64,000 nucleotides of DNA from Vitellaria paradoxa (GCA_019916065.1 CM034233.1:4780516-4844515); one strand, 5' to 3'; positions 48,352 through 60,710 are shown, numbered from the stretch's first letter. Notes: a model not told the origin generated them from the sequence alone. Program-made: numbers and translations.

Positions 48352-49792
48352 GGTCCTATTCATTCCCAATCAATGTGCCATAATTAATGCGCACACAGCT
48401 GAGACAAGAAAAAGAAAGCCCATAGGTTCAACCTCCTCCCGTGGGGTCACTACAAATCATTCATTTGAAAAGAAACTAAACAGAGATTACAAGAATGGAA
48501 AAGAAAATTCTCCCTTTTTCTCTCACTTCTGGGATCAGTACTTCTTCCATCAACATTTGTAAGTACATTTAAAAGTTGTGATTTTGGGGATAGTTGATTT
48601 TTTTTTTTTTCTTGAGACTCAGCTGGGGAAGAAGACGCCTTAATTTCTTTTAGTTAAAAATTAAAAAATTTATTTTATCATCATCATTATCATCACCATT
48701 ACTACTTTTAAGAGTAATTAACTTTTTATAAATAATTTTATAATTTCTTTGTTGATTAGATATATATGTCCTTTCATAATTTGAGTGAAGCACAAATATT
48801 AAAAAAAAATCAATTTTAATCAATTTAAAAAATAAAAAAAAAACTAACTAATTCTATACTATCAAAAATTACAATAAGAAGGGTTTATTATTTGAAAATA
48901 AAAATTGTATTAATAAAATATAATTTATATATAAACTATTATTGTCATATTATTTAATAGGGTTTTTGATTATAAATATATACATTTTGGTAGTATGGCA
49001 CAGCGATTACCGTTTGCATATATAATATATATATATACATATGTGCATGCTTTCATGAATGGCCGGCCTGGGGTTGATTATTGCATATAAAAACCCTATC
49101 CAGTTTGCTGACTTTTCTTTCGGCCGGCTTAGGGGGTGTTTGGTTTTTAACTTTTCAACCAGAAGTATCCATTGGGCAAATGCTTTTGAACTCAGTCACC
49201 ATCATTGAAACAAGAAGAAATAAATAAATTTTTTTTCCCCAATTAATCAACTGTTTTAAGGCTTCATACGACGGAAAAAAAAAAAATTAGAACTTTTTTT
49301 ATAGCCAAAAATTAAAAAGTTAGGTTAGCCCTTTTTTCTTTTTCATTTGACATGTTTATTCTTAATAATTTAAAAGAAGTATTATTCTAGAAGGATAATT
49401 TTAATCATTTTGTGAAAAATTGAAAATCAAAAATTATTTTTTTAAACGGAACCTAAATCACTTAATTAGACCAAAAATTCTAGTCATAGTTTTTAATTCA
49501 AAGTTTTAAATTAAAATTTTTAGTCATTTTTTCTACATTAGAACACTTGTGTCTATTTGAAGTGTCAAATTTTGGCTTGAAAATTAAAAAGTAAGTAAAT
49601 TTTAAATTATTGGACATTTGATGTATTTTTTAAAAATTGTAAAATAAATGATAAAAATTAGAAAAAAATTAATCAAAATTAAAGAAAATGGGTAAAAATT
49701 AAAAAAAAATATGAATTCAGTTTAAAAGAAAATTTAAAAAATTAGATAGAATTGATAATTTTTTACGCGCGCACACGCGTACGCGCGTGCAG

Positions 49793-50061
49793 GACTTGTA
49801 ATAAAACTAGTTTAGAAATTAACTTGCTCCTAATCGACTGTATGGCATCAACTTTTGTCTAAGCAACTTTCTTACTTTCACTGCAATTTTTTACTTTCAT
49901 CATTCATGGGTTTCACACACACACACACACGCATTGGACTTGTAATTAATAAGCTAGTTTAGAAATTAACTAGCTCCTAATCGACCAAATGGCATCAACT
50001 TTTGTCTAAGCAACTTTCTTACTTTCACTGCAATTTTTTACTTTCATCATTCACGGGTTTC
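49793..50061. repeat. Recent tandem duplication, about 144-bp unit
   Basis: GACTTGTAAT at 49793 and 49937 starts two nearly identical blocks, both containing GGCATCAACTTTTGTCTAAG and ending CATTCATGGGTTTC or CATTCACGGGTTTC. A CA repeat sits between them. An alternating CGCG/CACG tract (49766-49791) precedes copy 1. Confidence 0.9.
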
Positions 50062-50144
50062 TTTAAAATAGTGGAAAATATTTAACTAATATTAAAGTTG
50101 AATCCATTCCCATGAGTCCATGACTATACACACACACACATTTC

Positions 50145-50180
<36 letters not shown>

Positions 50181-50570
50181 GGCGAACTTGATTTGTTCTG
50201 CATTTTAACTTATGCACATGCTCTAAGCTATCTTTTTAACTTTTCAACTCTCGATCTGACTTTTCCCAATAGTCAATTTATTTTTTATTTTTTATTTAAA
50301 AAAATATTATAAAGAATTGTTTAAAGAATTTAATATGAAATATTATTTAGTAAAAAAAATGAAAAAAAAGTATATATTTTACTTGAGAAGAATCTGTTAA
50401 AAGGAATTGGAATTGGTGGGAATTAATGTTGTTATGAAAGAAAGTTAAAAGTTCCAAAATCTACAAGGAACCTCTGATTAAAGTAACATTAAACTTTATA
50501 AAAGGCCCTCTCTTAGCACTAGTACAAGTTTCGATTAAATCAATTATTAATAAAGTATAAACAAGTTGCA

Positions 50571-50596
<26 letters not shown>

Positions 50597-50601
<5 letters not shown>

Positions 50602-50766
50602 TTGTTTGGAGTAAGAAAAAATGAGATAAATTGAGATAAATTGTGGTTTGGGGAGAGTTCGTAATGCGTGCAGTGAGAGAAAAAAGTTGATGTGATATAA
50701 AGTTAACAGAGATTTATAGAGATTTTCGGAGATTTTCAGCAAAAAATAGCAAACCAAACGGGCCCA
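50597..50766. repeat. Tourist-like MITE, GTTTGG ends
   Basis: 170 bp. The left end is GGGTTTGTTTGGAGTAAG. The right end, reverse-complemented, is GGGCCCGTTTGGTTTGC. Flanked by ATA on both sides, although the left flank is a TA repeat. Confidence 0.65.
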
Positions 50767-51397
50767 TAATATATATAAGTGGCAACAATGTTTGTCGAGT
50801 TCCTATTGCAAATCCTTTTATGATTGCCATCAGTTGGACAACATCCCTACACTTCTGATCAATTCTATTATATTTGGTTGAAGCCAACCCAAACCCCTTT
50901 ATTAGCTTTATTTATTTATTTATTTTTTTTATAGTACACACACATATATATATATATATATATAAAAGATATTCTTTTTCTACAAGATTTAAAGAAAAAA
51001 AAAAGTGCATGAAATTTTTTTGTGTCAATTTAAAATATATATATATATATATATGCTTATAAGTAATAACATTTTTATCAATACATTATTTTTATCCGCT
51101 TTTTTTTTTTTTTTACTTTTTGATAAAAAATTCACATTGCATACACTACACTCACTCTCTCTCACACACACACACATACTCTCTCTCTCTATATATATAT
51201 ATATATGTATGTATACCCATTGCTCTAAGTTTGTCAATCATGAATAGGTACTTTATTCTGGTCATGTTAAACTAATTTTGACTTTTGATCAGTTATCCAA
51301 TCTCATCAACCTCTGTCAACCAAACCATGAGGTACTTCATGATGACGTGGAAAATATAATTCATCTAGATATGTTTAAAGCAAGGATTATGACCACG

Positions 51398-51650
51398 AAA
51401 AAATAAGGAGGAGAGAAAAGGAAAAGAAAAAAAAGTAAAAAAGAGTGGAAATAAATATAAAATTTTAAATATATATTCTTATTTAGAATATAATAAAATG
51501 TATTTATTAATATACTAATTTTTAATTTAATTATTTTTAATTTTTCTTTCTAATTTTTTTCTCAATTTTTATTATAAACTAAGCAAGAGAAGACAATTTG
51601 AATTTCTATCCCTTTTATTTTTATTTGACAAATTCCAAACACAATCCTAT
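51398..51650. repeat. Dispersed repeat C copy 3
   Basis: GGAGGAGAGAAAAGGAAAAG, then AATATAAAATTTTAAATA and TTCTTATTTAGAAT. Related to 34522-34760 and 38606-38882. Confidence 0.5.
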
Positions 51651-51849
51651 TGCCAAGCTTTGATAAGGATGCAATTACATTGAGCCACTTATCTGTGTGC
51701 ATTTAGAGTGTTAATTTTGACAAAAAAATCTCTAATTTTTTATTTAAATTTTTATAACATTTTCACACCAAAAACATTTAATTTTTACTAACTTTCTTTA
51801 ATTTTTACCATTTTGTTTTACAATTTCAAAGAAACACAGCAAATACTTA

Positions 51850-52175
51850 GTTGCCATTTAGTATATGTGTTTTGAACCCATTTTTCATTTTACGTTTTTT
51901 AAAATAAAGAAAATAGCTCAAAAATTATTTAGTCACTTGTGTTTTCAAAATCTGTTTTTGAAAACAGAAAATGAGTTTAGACATAAAGTACAAAATGATA
52001 AAAAGTCATTTTGAGCATTTTTAAACTAAAACAAGTAAAATCTAAAAACATGACAAACAAAAAATGTAAGACTAAATGCATTTTTTATTTTTTTTATTTA
52101 GAGATTTTCAAAATATAAAACACATAAAACAGAAAATAGAAAATAAAAAATAGAAATGCAAATCAATGGCCACCT
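51850..52175. repeat. MITE-like repeat, family A copy 3
   Basis: Starts TTGCCATTTAGTATATGTG. Ends GAAATGCAAATCAATGGCCA then CCTTAACA. Same orientation as 10643-10985. Confidence 0.6.
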
Positions 52176-52345
52176 TAACAACCTGAAATTTATCTATTTC
52201 TTGTTTTTTTTTTTTTAGGATTATTTTCAATTTTCCTTATTTTGAGATTTTCAAAATATCATAAAACAAAAAATAGAAAAAAAAAAGATAGAAATGCAAA
52301 TCAAATGTCACCTTAACAATCTGAAATTTATCTATTTCTTGTTTC
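52090..52345. repeat. Partial tandem duplication of the family A right end
   Basis: GAGATTTTCAAAATAT...GAAATGCAAATCAA...CCTTAACAA(C/T)CTGAAAT then TTATCTATTTCTTG occurs twice, starting at about 52101 and 52242. Confidence 0.7.
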
Positions 52346-52719
52346 CTTATTTTTTTATTTTTTTTTTTGGGCCAAAACTTGGCACTCCAAATATGAACCA
52401 CTTTTTCAGTGTATTTCTCAAACATAATTGAAAGGATCGATGGATGCTTCCTTCAGAGAAAGAGTTGTTGGAGAAATCTTCTCGCAAGAGCACAAAATCC
52501 ACGTACTTGCATTATCAACCTGAGGTGGAACAATGCAGCCAAGATTAGGCGATCGGGCTTATTGGGCTGGCCCTTTTAGATGGGCCAATATCCCTTTGTT
52601 AGGCGTGGTACTTCACATATTACTAAATTTTTTTTTCTTTTTTGTCAGTGAAATATCATTAAAAAATTTGCCATATGTTCTCTCCTATATACAACAATGC
52701 ATTTTTAGGTATAATATTG

Positions 52720-52886
52720 GGTGTGTTTGGAGTTATATAAAAGTGTATAAAATAAAATAAAATTATAAAAGTAAATGTCTCGTAATTTATACAATGAGTA
52801 AAAAATTTTAAATTTATTATCTCGTAATTCATATTTGTAAAGATTTATAAAATTTTATTTTATTTTGTTATGCTCCAAACGGAGCC
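52720..52886. repeat. Tourist-like MITE, GTTTGGAG ends
   Basis: 167 bp. The left end is GGGTGTGTTTGGAGTTATA. The right end, reverse-complemented, is GGCTCCGTTTGGAGCATAA. Flanked by ATT on both sides. The interior TCTCGTAATT...TTATCTCGTAATTC matches the element at 20404-20720. Confidence 0.7.
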
Positions 52887-53471
52887 ATTCCACTTTCCAA
52901 TAAAAAGTTGAACTTAATTATCACCCGACAACAATAGGATAACAAACATTACATGAACACTTCTAAATCAACATGATATAAATATTCAAGCAAGAGTTTG
53001 TTGAGTTGGGTGTATTTAATTGAATATTTATATAAATATATTTGATAATTTAATTCTCACACATAATTATATATAAAATCTATATTTTATGTATAAATTA
53101 CTGTAATGGTATTTTATAAATATTATATTATTTTTATAAATAAAATAAAATAATTGTATTAAAGTATATAAATATTTTTTCTTATCTCAATATTGTTCAA
53201 TAAAAAATTTAGAGGCGGTTTGATGCGCACACAAAAAAAGAAAAAAAATTAACTTTTATTAATTTTCTCTAACTTCCTCCACCAAACTCATTTTCAGCTT
53301 TATTCTATTTTCTCCAATTTTTACTTTTTCTAATTTTCTCCGACTTTCTATTAAACACCTAATTAACCACTAAAATGACATGTGTAAAGTACAGAATTAA
53401 TTTTTTGGATTTTTTTAGTTGCACCAAATGAGTCCTTAATAGATTTGATATAGATACAAGTGATGGGGTTT

Positions 53472-53700
53472 AGGGAGCTGCAGTAAAAAATTTTACTGCA
53501 GAGTCTACAGTAAAAATGAAGGGTGTAGATTCGATTGTATTTAATTTAATAGTTTCAATGTAATTTAATTAAATTTTTTTCAAAATAAAAATAAAAGTTA
53601 AAAAATTTAATTAGAACACAATCAATACAGAATATAAAAAATTATATATTATTAAAATGTGATCAAATTTAGATTATTTATTTTTTTACTACAGTCTCCT
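53472..53700. repeat. MITE with CTGCAGTAAAA palindrome
   Basis: The left end is AGGGAGCTGCAGTAAAAAAT. The right end, reverse-complemented, is AGGAGACTGTAGTAAAAAAA. The left end also holds a near-perfect 24-bp palindrome at 53478-53501 (CTGCAGTAAAA and TTTTACTGCAG). Confidence 0.55.
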
Positions 53701-54749
53701 AGAACTCAGAAGTGATATGCATCCTAACATAACCATTAAAGCAGTATCTAATATTGGCAGATGAACTAGTTAAAATTCGAAGGGCAGAAAGATTAGGTAA
53801 TCAAATTGTTGGAGAAACAATTTGATTGGACACGAAAGGTTCTGTAACTCCCTGAATGAATTCAATCCATCCATCCAGTCATGCAACAAAAATATTTCTT
53901 AAGTTGTTTAAAATTCTAAGTCCATCCGCTACTGTTCAATCTATATATATATATATATATATATTTATTTAAAATTTGCATACAATTGAGAAACTTAAAA
54001 AAGGACATATCTGCATATATAAATCTCTTTGTTGGTTTTTCCGATATTATAAGAAGAAAGGGGTTGTAATAGGGATTATTACAACTATTACAGTACTCAA
54101 AACTACACCATTTCGATGTTTTTTTAATTTAAAACATGTTGTTCTATTTAAGTACCCATATTCGAATATGAATTACTATATTTGAATATATATTTAAATA
54201 TATGTTTAAATACGTCAATTTGTATTCGAATACGAAAATTTAAATAAAATAATATCATTTAAAAAAAAAATTTGGAATGGCGTCGTTTTTGGGCAGTGCA
54301 ATGACTGCAGTAAACCCCCTGTTGGCACCGCAGCCCCCGAGCGGGATGTTAAAAGCCCCTAATCACATGGGCAGGAGGGGACCTTGGTGGTCCAACCAAA
54401 GCCACGTGAACGATTTGTAAGGCTGCCACATTCCAACACCATCAAACCCTAATGCATGACTCTTTTTTCTTTTCTATTGCTAATATATTAATCAATCGAT
54501 TGTAACAGAGACACTGACATTTCTTACCCAAAACAAAAAATAATAATAATAATAATTTTTTATTCCACGCGCCGGACAAAATCGTTGTTTTAAATAATAA
54601 TTTCAGCCTTTGTCAAAACGACTACAATCTTAAACAATATATATATATATATATATATATTAAGGTTAAAATCGTCGTTTGAAAAAAAAAATAATATGTT
54701 AAAGATTCAAGGCTTAATGTTGTCATTAAAAAAATAAAAAAATTTAAAT

Positions 54750-55030
54750 GGGGAGGTCTCTTTGAGACAAAGATACATTTTGAATATAGCCTTATTAACA
54801 CTAAAAGTCTCTTTTAACATTGCTATTTAAAAAAATTTCAGGCCTTTAAAGTATATTTTTCTAATAATATTTTGTGGACGTAAAAAGACTTTAAAGTTTT
54901 TTAAAGGTAGACATCTCCTTGAGGCAAAGAAACATTTTGAATATAATTTTATTAACATTAAAAGTCTTTTTTACCTTTGTTTTTTTTAAATAATTTAGGC
55001 CTTTAAATTTATATATATAATAATGTTTGA
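54750..55030. repeat. Diverged tandem duplication, about 158-bp unit
   Basis: ACATTTTGAATATA, then ATTAACA(C/T)TAAAAGTCT and AGGCCTTTAAA, occurs in both copies (starting about 54764 and 54922). Confidence 0.75.
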
Positions 55031-55103
55031 GGTAGAAATTTCTGCAATTTCAAACGATTTTTTGGAGCGCGTAAGTTAGGGAAGCATTATTTTGACTGAA
55101 TCA

Positions 55104-55819
55104 ACTAAGGAGTTTACGGTCCGATTGGATGCAGCTAAAGAAGGGGGGCAAAAATTTTGCCCGTGGACCCTATATTTTTTGCTTGGTTTGGCAGGCGAAA
55201 TGCTTCATTTCTCCTCCAGATTAAATTTTGCATGGTATTAAATTTAGCCTCCGCGGGGGGATAATTTTTAACTGGGATTTGGGCTAGCTAAAAATTATCT
55301 CCCTTCAAGTGGATAAATTTTTGACGTTTTTAACTTTCGTTAATGGTATTGTTAACTTGATTAAAATAAATATAATGTTAATAAAAAAAATAATAGATAA
55401 GCCAACAAATCAAAATAAACATAATTAAAAAAATTGGATAATAACCAACCATTCAAAAGTACATATTTAAAAAAAGTTTTTTAAATAAATTTATAAAAAA
55501 TTAAATTTTCAATGAAATAAATAATATAACTTCAAATTGTCCAAAAATAATTGAATAGAGTGGGTTTTGTAATTTAATATTTAATTTAATGAGTAACCAA
55601 GTTTGAGACATCACAAGGGCAAAAGAGTCACTTGACTCTTTTTATCATCATTCACCTTCTCTTATTTATAAAACATCCAAACCAAGTTAAAAGTTATCCC
55701 CCTTCATAAACATCACATCAATGTGGGCCAACCCTCTAAAAATAATATCTCCTCTTATCTTATACCCCCTCTAACACTTATCCCTCTAAAATTTTAACAC
55801 CATCCAATCGGCCCCTTAG
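55104..55819. repeat. TIR element, CCGATTGGATG ends
   Basis: About 716 bp. The left end is CTAAGGAGTTTACGGTCCGA and continues TTGGATG. The right end, reverse-complemented, is CTAAGGGGCCGATTGGATGG. A GGGCAAAAATTTTGCCC palindrome lies at about 55147-55163. It is non-coding; no target duplication was confirmed. It ends about 580 bp from the HMGR stop. Confidence 0.55.
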
Positions 55820-56397
55820 ATCAAATTTTTGCACACAATTTGGGGGCAAAAGACGCCAAAAAAAATGTAGGAGTCACTTACAATGCAGACAGACACCAAA
55901 AACTCATAGCTCTCGACCCACAGAATTGAAAGAATAAGATGGTAATACCACACGGAAATAAGGCGTTCTTCAAATAATTAACAATTGAGGTACAAAGCAA
56001 CAAGAGAAGAAACAACAATTGAGCCAGTTTTGAAAGCACCGCGCCAGGCCCCAAACGATAAATAAAATGACAGCAAACAACTAAAAATAAAAACAAACAG
56101 ATAGGACAATATTCCGAAATCCACAATTGAGGGCAAAGACAAACAAGACGTCAGATATCTGGAGGCTCCAGACAGAATCATTGGTGATATGCTCTCAACG
56201 GAGAAAGAGAAACCATGGTACAACCAGGCAAAGGTTTTTTTTTTTTTGGGTAATTACAGCGAGGCAAAGTTAGTCTAATAATTGTCCAACATCACATGAT
56301 TGCCTGCTTTACAGCTATGACAAAGGAGAAATCTCATATGAGTGTTGTTCATGTTTCCACTCCCCACCTTTGCCTTATCATCAGCATCTTTGAATGT
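55820..56397 (-). other. HMGR 3' flank and probable 3'UTR
   Basis: Downstream of the HMGR stop codon on the - strand. Short open frames have no family resemblance. No clear poly(A) site was chosen. Confidence 0.45.
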
Positions 56398-59300
56398 TTA
56401 TTTCAATTTATCTGGAAGTTGAGAGCCGAGTTTGGACACATCCCTGCTTGATCTGTTGTATTTCATGTGGCTCCTAACAAGCTGCCCAGCTGCAATGGCA
56501 GACATCAAGGAGAGCTCTCCCGCCAACACCGAACCAGCTACTATGGTTGCCAAAAGCCTGGAGTTTGACCCTGGGGACTCATTGTTTGCACCTTTCACAC
56601 CAAGAAGGTTCAGGCAAGCCGACTGAGATGCAAGTTGAGTTCCACCTCCTATTGTACCCACCTGGAGCCAAAATAATAATAATAATAATAAAATCTAATA
56701 AGCATCAAGATTATGGATGGTGATTTAACATAACTCAAGCAGTAACATAGTTGTCATTAATTTCAATTCCATAGAACCAGAAATCAAAAAATGCAGAGAT
56801 GCTTTACACTTTCAAGTTCCGAAATTAGGTGATACTTCAACAGGCAAAGAATTTTATCTGATGTACAGCCTAGCTGCTCAGCATAACAGAGAGAGAAACC
56901 AAGAGCCACCAATCCTTGGTCACAATTATAATTTGACCCACATATGAATATTCACATAACAAAAATGCAACAGAACTTGTAGCCAGATAAAAACAGAATC
57001 ATGAAGAAAGGGGAAGATCAAATTTATATTGAATCACCTCAATGGAAGGCATGGTTACTGATATGTGAAGATCCTTCCCTTCATTGATGGCTTCTATCAT
57101 AGTTATGCAGTTGGAACTCTCGACATTTTGTGCTGGATCCTGACCAGTGGCTATAAAAATTGCAGAGACTATATTGGCAGCATGGGCATTGAAACCACCA
57201 AGAGCACCAGCAACAGCTGATCCAGCAAGATTCTTAAGCATGTTGAGCTCTACAAGTGCAGGTATGGTGGTTTTTAATGTCTTCCTAACTACCTCTTCAG
57301 TAATAATTGCCTCACAAACAACTGACTTTCCACGCCCTTCAATCCAGTTCACTGCAGCTGGCTTCTTGTCTGAACAAAAGTTCCCTGGGCAATCAAGAAA
57401 TGTGCCACGAATCATTTATACATAAATGACAAATTACAAACAAATTACAAACGGATAGGATGGGTAGAGCTTACCCGGTATACTAATCTAAAATAGAATT
57501 AGCATAATGAATGACATTTAGTTGAAAGTGAAATTAACTGACCATGCACAGCACTTGAAAAGATTCTCAGATGTCCACAGATTGAGTGAAATAAAAAGCC
57601 AGTACAATGTCTTTGCAAATTATTAGAGATGATACAAGTGCTATGAAAGATGAAATTAACCATATTGAATCCAAATGAAAGTCAAATAAAAAAAATAAAA
57701 AAAGTTGCAGCATTAGAAGAAACTTGCAATTAAAGTGAATAAACTGCACAATGCAAATGCAAATAATAAGAGTGAGTTGATTACAAAATGTGGAAAAAGA
57801 TGATAAATCTTATCACAATGACGGACATTAATGATTAGTAATATATATTTGCAATCAAACAATCATGAAACACCAGGAACTAGACTACTGTAAGACATTA
57901 GCAATATCACTGTGGTGCCTTCCAAGAAGATTTGTTAAATATTTTAAAATTTTCAGTAAGAGCAAGTTGATTCAGAGACATTACCAGAGATGCCAATTAC
58001 ATCCATGTCTGGAAAATCATTTTGAAGGAACCCCAAAACATTCTGAACACCTTTGGACACCATGTTCATCCCCATTGCGTCGCCTGTGCTGCAGCTAAAT
58101 CTCGTGTAAAGATTTTTTCCTGCAACAGAGCATTGAATACCTTGGAGCCTTGCAAATCTGCTTGATCTGAAACCATACATCACATTATCTGAAAACCAGA
58201 AACCATTCTAGAAAATGCTAAAAACACCAGATCCTCCTATTCATGGAGAGTACACTATTATATTCAAAAAAGAAGAAAAGGAAAGGCCATCAACGTCAGA
58301 ATATGCCGAATTACAAAATGAAAACAATCAAAACACAGTAGAAGAAAAGGAAATCATATGCATCAATCAAAAACCTGTAATTCTAATACAAAATTAAAAG
58401 GGGGGGGGGGGGAAGGCAGATCAGACTAACCCGGCAATCAATATTAGTCTGATCTGGACAGCATGGGGAAAGCAATGCCAGACCACGACAAACTATGCAC
58501 TGGCCATTTTCTGAATTTTCATTACATTATGTACTAAAATCTTGATAGTTGTTTTTTCTTAGAGTGTGTTTGGTAAACAAAAAAACTGTAATTTTTGTAA
58601 CTTTTGTAATAGTATTGCCACGTGTCACTTTGTCAAAAGTTGTTTAATTGGTAAAAACCTATAAAAGTTAAAGAGAAGTTAGAGTAAATTAGAAAAAGTT
58701 CGTAGTTTTGTATGTAGTAATTTTTTTTAATAGATGGTGAAAAAAATTAGGGAAAATTACAGAAAGTTAAAGAAAATTGAACTTTTAGTTTTTTTGGTTG
58801 CCACCAAACGGTCTCAATTATCTTTTCAAAACTGTGAAAATGGCTACTTTGTCAGCACATTTTCAAATTCGGACAACCCAAGAAGAGAATGCAAGCGAAA
58901 GGCTAACCATCTTAGCATTTGATGCTGACAACTCAGTCTCGCAATGTGAATTTACATACATTAACACTTCCTTGTAACATTTATCTCTCAAAATTGATTT
59001 GATTTTAAAATAAAAAATTAATTTTATTTTATTGGATGATAAAAATTTTGTATTAAAAATATATATTTGAACTTAAGAATGGCATTGAATAAATATGATA
59101 TATAAGGTTGATTTTGTCTACTCTTTCATGAATCTCATCTAATTCTATTATTTTAGATTAGATTTAAATAGTATAAAATTTTTAAAATTTAAGTTATCAA
59201 AACAAATCACCTTATAAAATTTTATTTTAATTAAAAATATAAAATTTATAAGAATTTTATATCAAATGAAATTAGATCCCATGACCATCCTAAGGAGGGG

Positions 59301-60544
59301 TAAGGATAACAAAATTCCTAATTCAATGTACAACTGAATTTTAAAGGAGACATAGGATGTGTTTGGATTGGTAAAAAATAAAATAAAATAAGATAAAATC
59401 AGATAAGTTATGGGATCATAATTTATGCAATGAGATAAAAAATAATAATTTTTTTCAAAAATTTTTAAAGAATTTTAGAGTTTTTAGCGAATTAAATGCG
59501 CACTTACTTGTTAAAAACCACGGCCAATGTATCGAAATTAAGAGGATCTTCCAAGAAGAACTTCAACTCTGAAGCTCTCTTAGCCGTCGGAAACCTAACA
59601 ACAGGCGCTCTTGTCATCCCATCCCTCAAAATAACGCTAGTGGCACCGCCCGAAGCATATATAGCCTTGCAACCTCGGTTTGCACTCGCAACCAAACATC
59701 CTTCTGTCGTCGCCATCGGCACCGAATATTCGCACCCGTTAAGCAACAACGGCCCCGCAATCCCCACTGGAATTTGCACATAACCGACTGGCATTTCACA
59801 GCACTGTCCCAAAATCGACTCATAATCGAATCCGTCCAAAGGAAGCCCAACGAGAGACCTCCCTGTAAGCCTCTGCACCGCCTTCCGTCTAATTGAGGCC
59901 GCACGATAACAATCACCGAGTTTTGATTCCAGTAAGTAGGACGGAATCGTACCGGAAATAACCGATTTTACGATCTCTTCGTCATCTTCCGATGAAATCA
60001 ATGGCGGCGGATCCATCAGTTTCGGCACTGGAGCAATGCCAGGAGAGGGAGAGGAGGCACAATCAACGGCGGAGGGACAAGGGATCAGGCGGCGATCTTC
60101 TTCGAGGATGAAGCGATCGGCGTCGACTACGGCGTCTTCATCGACGTCCCAGGCATCGTGAGAGGCACGCGTGATGAAGGATTGGACGAAATCAATGCCG
60201 AAGAAGCCGAGAAGGTAGATGAAGGAGGCGATGAGGGTGACGATGGCGGCGAGTTCGGATAGGGTGACGACGTGGAGGGGTGTGGAGCTACGGATCTTGT
60301 CGCGCCATCGGTGGAGGAGGTAGTAGGCGACGGCGAAGAACAGCGTGAAGAAAATGCCGTTAGTTAGATATAGGGGGAGAGGGAGGGCGTCGGAGGCTTT
60401 TGGGGATGGGGAAGTGTTCCGATCGACTGACGTCGACGATTCCTTCCGGTGGAAACGGTGGTGTTGGTGTTGGTGGTGGTGGTGGTGGTGGTGGAGATTG
60501 GCAGTCGGCCCGGGAGGTCTAGGCGGTCTCCGGCGGACATCCAT
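56398..60544 (-). CDS. HMGR: 3-hydroxy-3-methylglutaryl-CoA reductase (HMGR), 4 exons, 609 aa
   Basis: HMGR reduces HMG-CoA to mevalonate with two NADPH, the committed step of the cytosolic isoprenoid pathway; it sits in the ER membrane with the catalytic domain in the cytosol. Exons: 59508-60544, 57985-58166, 57038-57384, 56398-56661, phases consistent, the usual four-exon plant plan. Two membrane segments lie at about residues 57-78 and 92-121. Catalytic landmarks: [12 protein letters not shown] (250-261), TTEGCLVAS with Glu281, DAMGMNM (375-381), DKKPAAVNW (from 412), GQDPAQN with Asp489, GTIGGGT (524-530), and His587 with Ser593 in SHMKYNRSS, the kinase-regulated serine position. The start MDVRRR is the family one; an in-frame ATG at 60718 lies upstream of the TATA box. 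The N-terminus has an unusual His-rich run (residues 18-32). Intron 1 carries two MITEs. Confidence 0.97.
58563..58816. repeat. MITE in HMGR intron 1
   Basis: The left end is AGTGTGTTTGGTAAACAAA. The right end, reverse-complemented, is GAGACCGTTTGGTGGCAACC. Both ends continue into AAAAAAAC. About 255 bp, non-coding. Confidence 0.6.
59352..59502. repeat. MITE touching the HMGR intron 1 donor
   Basis: The left end is GATGTGTTTGGATTGG. The right end, reverse-complemented, is GTGCGCATTTAATTCGCTAA. The right end begins at about base 5 of the intron, directly after GTAA of the donor. The same family as 14105-14270 (shared ATGCAATGAGATAAAAAATA-type core). Confidence 0.55.
60454..60498. repeat. (GGT)n-rich tract encoding the HMGR His-rich run
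   Basis: Trinucleotide-like repeat of GGT/GTT on the + strand, read as His/Gln codons by HMGR on the - strand (residues about 18-32). Confidence 0.85.
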
Positions 60545-60702
60545 CCGCGTATCCCGACGACAGAAAATAGGGAGGGAAGAAAGAGAGGAGAGAGAGTGTG
60601 CTTTGTTGGCAAGCTGGGCGGAGATTAGTATAAATAAAATAACTACGAAATTTTTTTGAAATGGAGCGGATGACCCAAACTGACGGCAATTTCGGAGTCG
60701 GT

Positions 60703-60710
60703 TATTTATA
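60703..60710 (-). promoter_or_regulatory. HMGR TATA box
   Basis: TATAAATA on the - strand in GGTATAAATAACC, about 160 bp before the start codon. Transcription would begin near 60670, giving a leader of about 130 nt with a CT-rich stretch (60571-60598). Confidence 0.7.

Larger units (their letters stand above)
44195..55103. other. Intergenic between the AHL and HMGR genes
   Basis: The first kilobase upstream of the AHL start should hold its promoter and 5'UTR; I could not pick a TATA box with confidence. The rest is AT-rich with microsatellites, MITEs and tandem duplications listed separately. 46780-47480 is less AT-rich but shows no family. A GCACGTACGTGC palindrome lies at 46377-46388. Confidence 0.5.
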
